Assembly: GCA_003724275.1 (NCBI GenBank)
Contig: RHFA01000035.1
Coordinates: 1-8,089 of the forward strand
Direction: 5' to 3'
Length of the DNA: 8,089 nt
DNA from: Thaumarchaeota archaeon S13
GTDB taxonomy: Archaea; Thermoproteota; Nitrososphaeria; Nitrososphaerales; Nitrosopumilaceae
The translations under genes and the position numbers were made by a program. Below are positions 1-5,630 of the stretch, in pieces; positions within the stretch are counted from its first letter, which is position 1; each line of letters begins with the position of its first letter. Under the pieces are notes generated by a model, which saw only the letters and a list, made by a program, of their open reading frames with translations, had not been told where the DNA came from and searched no databases.

Positions 1-2031
1 GCGTGGCTGGTCTGGATTGTCCCCTTTGCGGCGGCCCTCATAATGCCGGCGCTCAAGAAGTGGCCGGGCAGGGTGCCTGGCTGGGCTGCGATCGCCGGCG
101 CGGCGGCAAGCGCGCTCCTTGCGGCGTCGCTGCTGCCCGGCGCGCTCTCTGGCGAGGAGGTCCACGCGCAGACGTCGTGGATAGCCGCAGTCGGCCTCGA
201 GGCCGGCGTGCTCGCCGACCCGCTAGCCGTCATAATGGCCAACGTCGTGGCGTGGATATCGCTGCTCATCGTGATATACGCGACGGGCTACATGAAGGGA
301 GACCCCAACATTGTGAGGTTTTGGTTCTGGATCATGTTCTTTGTCGGCTCGATGCAGCTCATCGTGCTCTCGGACAACCTCCTGCAGATGTTCTTTGGCT
401 GGGAGGGCGTGGGCCTGGCGTCATACGCGCTGATCGGGTTTTGGTACCGCGACAAGAAAAAGGACCACGTCGGGACCGAGGGGCGCACGGTCCTGGGGAT
501 GCTCGACTATTACGCGCCGACGCACGCGGGAATGAAGGCGTTCATAATGACAAAGATAGGCGACATTATGATGCTCGCCGGCATGTTCCTCATATTCGCC
601 TATGCGGGCACGTTTGGCTTTCGCGAGCTCGTCGGCGACACGGCGTGGGCCGTGGCGATGGACACGCAGGGCCTCCTCGTGCCGGCGCTCGTCCTGCTCT
701 TTGGGGGCGCGATCGGCAAGTCTGCGCAGTTTCCGCTCAACGAGTGGCTCCTGGAGGCCATGACCGGCCCGACTGCCGTCTCGGCCCTCATACATGCGGC
801 AACGATGGTAAAGGCCGGCGTGTTCCTCGTCGCGCGCCTCGGGCCAATAGTGTTTGCGCTCGGGGCCGCGGGCCTCCTCGCGGACCAGTTCTTTGAGGTT
901 ATCGCGTGGGTCGGCGCGATCACGGCGCTCCTCCTGGCCACGCAGGGCATGGTAAACCCCGAGATCAAGAAGGTCCTCGCCTACTCGACTGGCTCGCAGA
1001 TCGGCTACATGATGATGGCCTTTGGGGTCGCGGGCCTCTCCGAGCAGTTCGTCGACGGGTACACGGCCGGGTTTTACCACCTCATATCGCACGCCATGTT
1101 CAAGGCGTCGCTGTTCATGGCCGCCGGCTCGCTCCTCCACGTGGTGGGCTCGCGCTTTATGACCGACATGGGCGGCCTGCGCCACCACATGCGCAAGACG
1201 TACGCCTTTGTCTGGGCCGCGGGCCTTGCGCTCATGGGCGCGCCGTTCATAACGACGGGATTCTGGAGCAAGGACGCCATATTTGCCTCCGTCTTCGAGT
1301 CGGGCTCGGAGTGGGCCATGCCGATATTCGCGATCGCAGTCATCACGGCAGTCATCACGGCGTTCTACACGACGCGCATGATCGGCATGGTCTTCTTTGG
1401 CCCAAAGAGCGACCACGTCAAGAGGCTCGAGTCCGAGGGCCGCGGGATCCACGAGGCCCCGCTCTCGATGTGGGTCCCCTATGGCGTCCTGGCCGCAGTC
1501 ACGATCGCAGTCGGCGTCATGGGCCTGGCCTTTGAGGAGTCCCTCCACGCCCTCTTTGGCGGCTATCTCGAGGGGTCCTTTGGAATACACTCGCCGCACG
1601 GCGAGGAGGCGCACGGCGCGCTGCCGGCCCCGCTCTCGGGGCTAAACCCCGTGGCCCTCGGCGCGTCGCTTGCGGCGTTTGCCGCCGGCATTGGGCTGGG
1701 GTACGCGTTTTACGTGGGGCGCTGGATCGACCCCGCGCGCTTTGTGGCCTCCAACCCCGTCTTTCGAGGGATGCACACGGTCCTGCTCAGCCGCTGGTAC
1801 ATCAATGCGGCGATATACTGGTGCTTTGTCGTCTCGCCGCTGTGGCTCGCGCGCGGCGTATTTCGGTACTTTGAGAGGACGGCGATCGACACCGGGATGA
1901 ACACTGGCCTCGAGAGGGCTGCCAGGTGGGCCGCGCGCGTCGTGCAGGGCGCGCAGACGGGAGTCACACAGTCATACCTGTACGTCTTTGGGGCGGGGCT
2001 GCTCTTTGTGGCCCTGATGCTGCTAATGTAG
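1..2031 (+). CDS. nuoL: NADH-quinone oxidoreductase-like subunit L (5' truncated)
   Basis: Antiporter-like membrane subunit of respiratory complex I; it contributes a proton channel and the long lateral helix along the membrane arm. The frame is open from base 1 with typical NuoL N-terminal sequence (AWLVWIVPFAAALI), so the ATG at 43 is internal and the true start lies upstream. Counting from the first codon in the window, visible family hallmarks are WEGVGLASYALIGFWY with the conserved Glu at 135, GKSAQFPLNEW with Lys 240, SALIHAATMVKAG, KKVLAYSTGSQIGYM, SHAMFKASLF with Lys 368, and TGFWSKDAI. The last about 100 residues fit the amphipathic lateral helix plus the final membrane span. At least 676 codons, slightly longer than the bacterial protein (about 610). 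nuoN follows after 10 bp, so the two are cotranscribed. From general knowledge, thaumarchaeal complexes lack the NADH-binding NuoEFG module, so the electron donor is not settled by this gene. Confidence 0.96.
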   Translation, partial: AWLVWIVPFAAALIMPALKKWPGRVPGWAAIAGAAASALLAASLLPGALSGEEVHAQTSWIAAVGLEAGVLADPLAVIMANVVAWISLLIVIYATGYMKGDPNIVRFWFWIMFFVGSMQLIVLSDNLLQMFFGWEGVGLASYALIGFWYRDKKKDHVGTEGRTVLGMLDYYAPTHAGMKAFIMTKIGDIMMLAGMFLIFAYAGTFGFRELVGDTAWAVAMDTQGLLVPALVLLFGGAIGKSAQFPLNEWLLEAMTGPTAVSALIHAATMVKAGVFLVARLGPIVFALGAAGLLADQFFEVIAWVGAITALLLATQGMVNPEIKKVLAYSTGSQIGYMMMAFGVAGLSEQFVDGYTAGFYHLISHAMFKASLFMAAGSLLHVVGSRFMTDMGGLRHHMRKTYAFVWAAGLALMGAPFITTGFWSKDAIFASVFESGSEWAMPIFAIAVITAVITAFYTTRMIGMVFFGPKSDHVKRLESEGRGIHEAPLSMWVPYGVLAAVTIAVGVMGLAFEESLHALFGGYLEGSFGIHSPHGEEAHGALPAPLSGLNPVALGASLAAFAAGIGLGYAFYVGRWIDPARFVASNPVFRGMHTVLLSRWYINAAIYWCFVVSPLWLARGVFRYFERTAIDTGMNTGLERAARWAARVVQGAQTGVTQSYLYVFGAGLLFVALMLLM

Positions 2032-2036
2032 GTGAT
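2030..2036 (+). promoter_or_regulatory. Shine-Dalgarno of nuoN
   Basis: AGGTGAT begins inside the nuoL stop codon and lies 5 nt before the nuoN ATG. It is a 7-nt match to the complement of the archaeal 16S rRNA 3' end (AGGAGGTGATCC). It supports the ATG at 2042 and translation of nuoN as an internal cistron, in contrast to the leaderless genes elsewhere in the window. Confidence 0.8.
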
Positions 2037-2041
2037 GCGAG

Positions 2042-3517
2042 ATGACAGAGCTCCTATCCTCCCCGATTGTGATAACGGCAATCCTCGGCGCCGTCGGCGT
2101 CGCGCTGCCCGTCATCAACGTCCTGCGCCGCGAGTCCGGCTCTAACACGTTCTATGCGGCGATCGCCCTCGGCGCGCTCGTCGCGGCTATATCGTACGTC
2201 GTCTCACAGGTCGCCCTCGGCACCGTGGCAGCCTCGCAGGTCCTCTCCGGCGGCGTCATCGCCGATGACCTCCTCGGCGCGTTCTTTGCCATTGCCATGC
2301 TCATAGTCGCCATATTCACGACGGTGAGCTCGTTTACGTACATGCGCGAGAGGCGCTACCCCGCGGTGTACTATTCGCTCATACTGCTGTCGGCCGTCGG
2401 CATGGTCATGGTCGCCTACGCCAACGACCTCGTCGTGCTCTTTGTCGCCTGGGAGCTGATGAGCATACCGACGTACGTGCTCGCCGGCTTTAACAAGCGC
2501 GACCCGTCATCAAACGAGGCGGCGATAAAGTACTTTATGTTCGGCGCGCTCGCGTCGGCCCTCATCGTCTATGCGATCTCGCTGGCGTACGGCCTCACGG
2601 GGACGACTGACATAGCCGGCGTCGTCTCTGGCATGGCGGCCCTTGACGCCTCGCTCGTCCCGCTGGCCCTCCTGGCCGGCGCGCTCTTTGTGGCGGGGTT
2701 TGGCTTCAAGATGGGCCTCGTCCCGTTCCACATGTGGCTCCCCGACGCGTACGAGGGCTCGCCGCCGCCCGTGACGGCCCTCCTCGCGGCGGGGACGAAA
2801 AAGGCCGGCTTTGCGGCGGCGATCCGCGTCGTCGTCATAGGCATGGCGGCCCTGAGCGTGGACTGGTCGATCGCGCTGGCGATAATCGCCGTGATGACGA
2901 TGACAGTCGGCAACGTCGCGGCCATCATGCAAAAGAGCCTCTCTAGGATGCTCGCCTACTCTAGCATAGGCCACGCCGGCTACATACTCATCGGCCTCGC
3001 CGTGGCGCCCTACTCGGCTACGGCCCTGCCGGGCTCGCTCCTCCACGTGCTAAACCACGCCGTCATGAAGGGCGTCGCCTTTGTGGCCATCGTCGGCACG
3101 GTCACGGCCCTGGCCGCGACGCACCTTGACCGCCTGCGCGGGCTGGGGAGGCGCATGCCCATAACGGCCATTGGGATCACCGTCTCGCTGCTGGCCCTGG
3201 CCGGCGTGCCGCCGCTCAGCGGGTTTTGGAGCAAGCTCGTCCTGTTTGGGGCCGCGATCGACGCCGGCGCGTCGGTGCCGTGGGCGCCGTGGCTGGCAAT
3301 CGCCGGAGTCCTAAACAGCGCGCTCTCGCTTGCCTACTATGGGTGGATAATACGCAAGATGTACTTTGAGGACTCTGGAGGCGAGCGCGTGCGCGAGCCG
3401 CGCGCCATCATTGCGGTGATCGCGTTCTCGGTCGGGTTTATGGTGGCCTTTGGCGTGTACCCCGAGCCGCTCATACAGCTGGCCCAGTCTGCTGCGCCTG
3501 CGGCACTCATTCCTTGA
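2042..3517 (+). CDS. nuoN: NADH-quinone oxidoreductase-like subunit N
   Basis: Second antiporter-like proton-pumping subunit of the complex I membrane arm, 491 residues, normal for the family and strongly hydrophobic throughout. Visible signatures: WELMSIPTYVLAGF with the conserved Glu at residue 138, EAAIKYFMFGALAS, GFGFKMGLVPFHMWLPDAY with Lys 223, SPPPVTALLAAGTKKAGFA, LSRMLAYSSIGHAGYILIG, and LAGVPPLSGFWSK. The ATG at 2042 is chosen because it begins a normal NuoN N-terminus and sits 5 nt after a strong Shine-Dalgarno. It is cotranscribed with nuoL. NuoM, which lies between L and N in the E. coli operon, is absent here and is probably upstream of the window. The stop overlaps the convergent prenyl synthase gene by 11 bp, so the operon ends here. 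No intact terminator is obvious. Confidence 0.96.
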   Translation: MTELLSSPIVITAILGAVGVALPVINVLRRESGSNTFYAAIALGALVAAISYVVSQVALGTVAASQVLSGGVIADDLLGAFFAIAMLIVAIFTTVSSFTYMRERRYPAVYYSLILLSAVGMVMVAYANDLVVLFVAWELMSIPTYVLAGFNKRDPSSNEAAIKYFMFGALASALIVYAISLAYGLTGTTDIAGVVSGMAALDASLVPLALLAGALFVAGFGFKMGLVPFHMWLPDAYEGSPPPVTALLAAGTKKAGFAAAIRVVVIGMAALSVDWSIALAIIAVMTMTVGNVAAIMQKSLSRMLAYSSIGHAGYILIGLAVAPYSATALPGSLLHVLNHAVMKGVAFVAIVGTVTALAATHLDRLRGLGRRMPITAIGITVSLLALAGVPPLSGFWSKLVLFGAAIDAGASVPWAPWLAIAGVLNSALSLAYYGWIIRKMYFEDSGGERVREPRAIIAVIAFSVGFMVAFGVYPEPLIQLAQSAAPAALIP

Positions 3518-4364
3518 TCGAGGCAAACTCGGCGAGGCCGAGGAGGCCGTCCCTCGCCGCGCCGCAGGGCAGCCCGTCGAGGGCAGAGCGCGCCTCGCCG
3601 GCATGCGAGGCGAGCATGGCCTCCATGCGGTCAAAGGCGCCGCGCGGGTCGGGCTCTTTTCTTATTAGCGTGTTGAAGAGCTTTTCCTCGTTGTTCCAGT
3701 CCGCAAGGTCGTCGCGGATCTGGTAGGCGACGCCGACGTTGCGCCCGTACTCTGTCAGCGCCGCCACCTGCGCGTCGTCCGCGCCGGCGACGGTGCCCCC
3801 CATGCGCGCGGCGGCCTCAAAGGCGACGGCCGTCTTGTACCTTATCACCTTTGCATAGTCGCCAAACGTGATTCCCGGCACGGAGGCAAGCTTGCCCTCG
3901 AGGACCTCGCCCTCGCTCATTAGCATCGCCGTCGTCGCCAGGTCGCGCGTGACGCGCGCGCTGCCGATCCTTGAGGACATGTTGAGTATCATGCCCAGGA
4001 CAAAGTCCCCCGTGAGTATGGCCGTGTTGTAGCCGTACCGTATGTGGAACGGGTCAAGAGACCTGCGCTGCGACTCGTTGTCGATAATGTCGTCGTGTAT
4101 GACGGACTGTGTGTGCAAAAACTCTAGCGCGCATGCGGCCGTGTATGCCACCTCGCCGGCGTGCCCGACGCACTCGGCGGCGAGGACGAGCATGAGGGGC
4201 CTGATGCGCTTGCCGTCGCGTATGGCGTATCGCAGGGGCGCGGCAAACTCAGAGCCAGAGTATGACTGGATCTCGGCGTCAAGCGCGGCGTTGATCCTCT
4301 CGATGCGCTCGCCGTACTGCCCCATGAGGGGGTTTGCCTCCATGCGCGCCGCGCCCTGCGCCAT
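3507..4364 (-). CDS. Trans-isoprenyl diphosphate synthase (GGPP / polyprenyl synthase family)
   Basis: Condenses isopentenyl diphosphate with an allylic diphosphate, giving the C20 chain for archaeal ether lipids or a longer chain for a quinone. With the start at 4364 the protein has 285 residues, a usual length. Motifs in order: GKRIRP (51-56), first aspartate-rich motif DDIID (91-95) followed by RR, and second motif QIRDDLADW with DDLAD at 218-222. All catalytic aspartates are intact. Residue -5 from the first motif is Gln (HTQSVIHDDIID), not the aromatic residue of type I archaeal GGPP synthases, so product length is uncertain. The start at 4364 is chosen because a TATA-like box lies 26 bp upstream, giving a leaderless mRNA; Met 8 (4343) is an alternative. 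The longer in-frame ATG at 4448 falls inside the tRNA-Glu gene and is rejected. Converges on nuoN with an 11-bp overlap. Confidence 0.93.
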   Translation of the reverse strand: MAQGAARMEANPLMGQYGERIERINAALDAEIQSYSGSEFAAPLRYAIRDGKRIRPLMLVLAAECVGHAGEVAYTAACALEFLHTQSVIHDDIIDNESQRRSLDPFHIRYGYNTAILTGDFVLGMILNMSSRIGSARVTRDLATTAMLMSEGEVLEGKLASVPGITFGDYAKVIRYKTAVAFEAAARMGGTVAGADDAQVAALTEYGRNVGVAYQIRDDLADWNNEEKLFNTLIRKEPDPRGAFDRMEAMLASHAGEARSALDGLPCGAARDGLLGLAEFASIKE

Positions 4365-4386
4365 GCGCGGGCGGGCCGCGGGCCGC

Positions 4387-4394
4387 CATTTAAG
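4387..4394 (-). promoter_or_regulatory. TATA box of the prenyl synthase gene
   Basis: Minus-strand CTTAAATG, an A/T island in very GC-rich sequence, centred about 26 bp before the ATG at 4364. This is the spacing expected for archaeal BoxA to transcription start, so the mRNA would begin at or next to the start codon. It lies 23 bp downstream of the tRNA-Glu 3' end. Confidence 0.6.
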
Positions 4395-4420
4395 ACTAGC
4401 TAGGGCGAGCGGGGTGTTGG

Positions 4421-4516
4421 TGCTCCAGTCGGGACTTTCAGCCGTCATGTGGCGTTTGAACCCGAGATCATCGCCTTGAAAGGGCGATATGCTTGACCGG
4501 ACTACACCACTGGAGC
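4421..4516 (-). tRNA. tRNA-Glu (anticodon UUC) with a T-loop intron
   Basis: The minus strand folds as a cloverleaf only after removal of 20 nt. Acceptor stem GCTCCAG (4516-4510) pairs perfectly with CTGGAGC (4428-4422), with discriminator A. The D-arm has AGTCCGGTC in its loop. The anticodon stem TCGCC/GGCGA encloses loop CTTTCAA, giving anticodon TTC, which reads GAA and GAG. The variable region is TGATC and the T-stem is TCGGG/CCCGA. After intron removal (4454-4435) the T-loop is the consensus TTCAAAT and the mature tRNA is 76 nt before CCA. The next three bases (4420-4418) read CCA, so CCA may be encoded. An A/T-rich box lies about 29 bp upstream. The downstream gene on the same strand is the prenyl synthase, which has its own promoter. 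Standard tRNA finders may miss this gene or score it low because the T-arm is interrupted. Confidence 0.95.
4435..4454 (-). other. 20-nt archaeal tRNA intron at position 59/60 (bulge-helix-bulge)
   Basis: Intron CGCCACATGACGGCTGAAAG. The precursor forms a strict bulge-helix-bulge: outer helix TCGGG/CCCGA (the T-stem), central 4-bp helix TTCA/TGAA, 3-nt bulges AAC and AGT, and inner helix GCC/GGC closing a 7-nt loop. Cutting after the second base of each bulge (AA^C and AG^T), the known specificity of archaeal splicing endonuclease, joins exons into TTCAAAT, the T-loop consensus. The helix lengths, bulge sizes and restored loop agree independently. The site is noncanonical; most archaeal tRNA introns lie at 37/38. 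Confidence 0.92.
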
Positions 4517-4540
4517 CCGCGCGCGCCCCCGCGGCGTCAT

Positions 4541-4549
4541 CTAAAATAG
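4541..4549 (-). promoter_or_regulatory. TATA box of tRNA-Glu
   Basis: Minus-strand CTATTTTAG, the most A/T-rich stretch in this intergenic region, centred about 29 bp before the first base of tRNA-Glu. With usual archaeal spacing, transcription would start about 4 nt upstream of the mature 5' end, leaving a short leader for RNase P. Confidence 0.6.
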
Positions 4550-4584
4550 TTTGTCCGGCTCCCCCCTGCCCCGGCGCGCGCGGC

Positions 4585-4610
4585 GGGCGGCCTGCCGCCC
4601 CCGTGGGGGC
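4585..4610. repeat. Two adjacent GC-rich inverted repeats
   Basis: Bases 4585-4600 form a perfect 7-bp palindrome GGGCGGC-CT-GCCGCCC. Bases 4597-4610 form a perfect 6-bp palindrome GCCCCC-GT-GGGGGC. The two share 4 bases and so are mutually exclusive hairpins with very small loops. They lie between the 3' end of the secreted-protein gene (stop at 4641, minus) and the tRNA-Glu promoter. No T-run follows on either strand, so a terminator role is possible but not shown. The rest of 4517-4640 is GC-rich and holds no other gene I can support. Confidence 0.45.
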
Positions 4611-4640
4611 CGAGTGCGCCTTCCGGCGGGCAGCCCCGGC

Positions 4641-5537
4641 CTATTGCAGGTCCAGGGGCACGTCGGCGCCGCCAAACGCCTCCTTTATCCTAAACGTATA
4701 GTCCCTCGAGGCGTCATACTCGAGCTGAGTCCCGCCGTACCCTATGTTTGGGCCAAAGAGTATGTTAAACTCGCGCGCCTCGCCGGGCCTTATGACATGC
4801 TGGCCGCTCGTAAAGTCCGTCCCCGCGTACTTGAACGCGCGAGACCCGTCAAAGACGTCATATCCGCACACCGACGGGCTGGTGCACGAGAGGGCCACGT
4901 TCTCGGCCCCGCGCTCGTTTATGGCCAGCATCGTCACGTCGAGTATGGGCTGCTCTCCCTGCATGTAGAAAGAGTTGCCGTCGGTGCCGAGGCCAGGATA
5001 ATAGTACGTTATGGGCCCGACCTCGTACGCCTCGGAGGACGCCTTGTACCAGGCGACCTTTATCCTCCACTCTACCTCGTCCTCGCATGCCACCCTGTCA
5101 CGGGCCTTTTTTATCTCGGCGCACGCCTCGAGCTCGGCCTGCAGCGCGCCGCCGGACTCCGCCGCTGGCGCCTCGCCCATGGCCTCGCCCATGGCCTCGC
5201 CGCCGCCCACGGCTATGATGCCTGCGCCGACGAGGAACTCGATCGCCCCGACAAACGTCGCGTCGTCGATGGATCCGTCTGCCCACCAGCCCGCGTTGGA
5301 CTTTACCCACTCGGGTATCCCGTCTGGGGCCTCCGTGGCGGCCTCGGCGGGGGAGACCTCGATGATTCCTGCCCCGACGAGGAACCCGATCGCCCCGACA
5401 AACGTCGCGTCGTCTATGGATCCGTCTGCCCACCAGCCCGCGTTGGACTTTACCCACTCGGGTATCTCTGCCTGCGCCGCGGCGGCGAACGGCAGGGCGA
5501 TCAGGACGGGCAAAAGGTGCGCGGGCGCCGGCCTCAT
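4641..5537 (-). CDS. Secreted protein with two IPEWVKSNAGWWADG modules and a beta-rich C-terminal domain
   Basis: 298 residues, function unknown. A signal peptide is clear: hydrophobic LLPVLIALPFAAAAQA with probable cleavage after Ala 23. Two modules follow (about 24-61 and 73-110), each containing IPEWVKSNAGWWADGSIDD and then a hydrophobic stretch FLVGAGII. This module recurs in secreted proteins of ammonia-oxidising archaea; its role is unknown to me. A low-complexity linker GEAMGEAMGEA (117-123 region) leads to a charged segment with Cys 139 and Cys 151, then a likely beta-rich domain (about 155-298) with Cys 218 and Cys 224. The four cysteines could form two disulfides outside the cell. 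There is no C-terminal membrane span or PEFG-type sorting tail, so the mature protein is probably soluble or held by other surface proteins. The ATG at 5537 is supported by a TATA box 27 bp upstream. Divergent from the cysteine-repeat membrane protein gene. Confidence 0.88.
   Translation of the reverse strand: MRPAPAHLLPVLIALPFAAAAQAEIPEWVKSNAGWWADGSIDDATFVGAIGFLVGAGIIEVSPAEAATEAPDGIPEWVKSNAGWWADGSIDDATFVGAIEFLVGAGIIAVGGGEAMGEAMGEAPAAESGGALQAELEACAEIKKARDRVACEDEVEWRIKVAWYKASSEAYEVGPITYYYPGLGTDGNSFYMQGEQPILDVTMLAINERGAENVALSCTSPSVCGYDVFDGSRAFKYAGTDFTSGQHVIRPGEAREFNILFGPNIGYGGTQLEYDASRDYTFRIKEAFGGADVPLDLQ
5170..5201 (-). repeat. 12-bp tandem repeat coding for GEAM
   Basis: GCCTCGCCCATG on the plus strand occurs twice (5170-5181, 5182-5193), followed by 8 bases of a third copy. 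It codes for GEAMGEAMGEA, a flexible linker between the second surface module and the C-terminal domain. This is a likely site of slippage length variation in steps of four residues. Confidence 0.85.
5214..5467 (-). repeat. 147-bp-period near-identical duplication within the secreted protein gene
   Basis: Two copies of about 107 bp (5214-5320 and 5361-5467) are offset by exactly 147 bp, i.e. 49 codons. By eye they differ at only four internal positions (for example GTCGTCG against GTCGTCT before ATGGATCC) plus their ends. The protein modules they code for differ at essentially one internal residue (Gly 51 against Glu 100). Identity at synonymous sites points to recent duplication or ongoing gene conversion. 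The linkers between the copies are not similar. Confidence 0.9.
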
Positions 5538-5560
5538 GCGGCTCGCGCCGCGGCCTGCCC

Positions 5561-5568
5561 TATTTATG
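5561..5568 (-). promoter_or_regulatory. TATA box of the secreted protein gene
   Basis: Minus-strand CATAAATA, centred about 27 bp before the ATG at 5537. The mRNA is expected to be leaderless. It lies in the 93-bp divergent region shared with the gene at 5631. Confidence 0.7.
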
Positions 5569-5597
5569 CCTTGGATGCGCGCGCGCCCCTGAAAGGG

Positions 5598-5603
5598 TTA
5601 AAT
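5598..5603 (+). promoter_or_regulatory. TATA box of the cysteine-repeat membrane protein gene
   Basis: TTAAAT inside GGGTTAAATCC, centred about 31 bp before the ATG at 5631. A start near 5626 would leave a leader of about five bases. Only about 30 bp separates it from the divergent TATA box at 5561-5568, so the two promoters could interfere or be controlled together. Confidence 0.6.
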
Positions 5604-5630
5604 CCATCCCCGCGCGCGCCGCGCGCAGGG

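Noticed and set aside
1336..1359. 12-bp tandem repeat GCAGTCATCACG in nuoL
   Set aside because: It codes for AVITAVIT within a membrane span; in-frame low-complexity repeats of this size are expected in hydrophobic GC-rich coding sequence.
421..1614. 397-codon open frame on the minus strand inside nuoL
   Set aside because: It is rich in Arg, His and Asp and hydrophilic, the typical antisense shadow of a GC-rich membrane-protein gene. nuoL is unambiguous on the plus strand.
4435..4454. Box C/D-like guide RNA in the tRNA intron (TGA and CTGA motifs present)
   Set aside because: At 20 nt it is too short for a C/D guide RNA, and there is no RUGAUGA C box.
4551..5630. Long plus-strand frame upstream of the 142-residue protein (502 codons in total)
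   Set aside because: It crosses the oppositely oriented secreted-protein gene, including its repeats, and has shadow composition. A TATA box and ATG at 5598-5631 define the real start.
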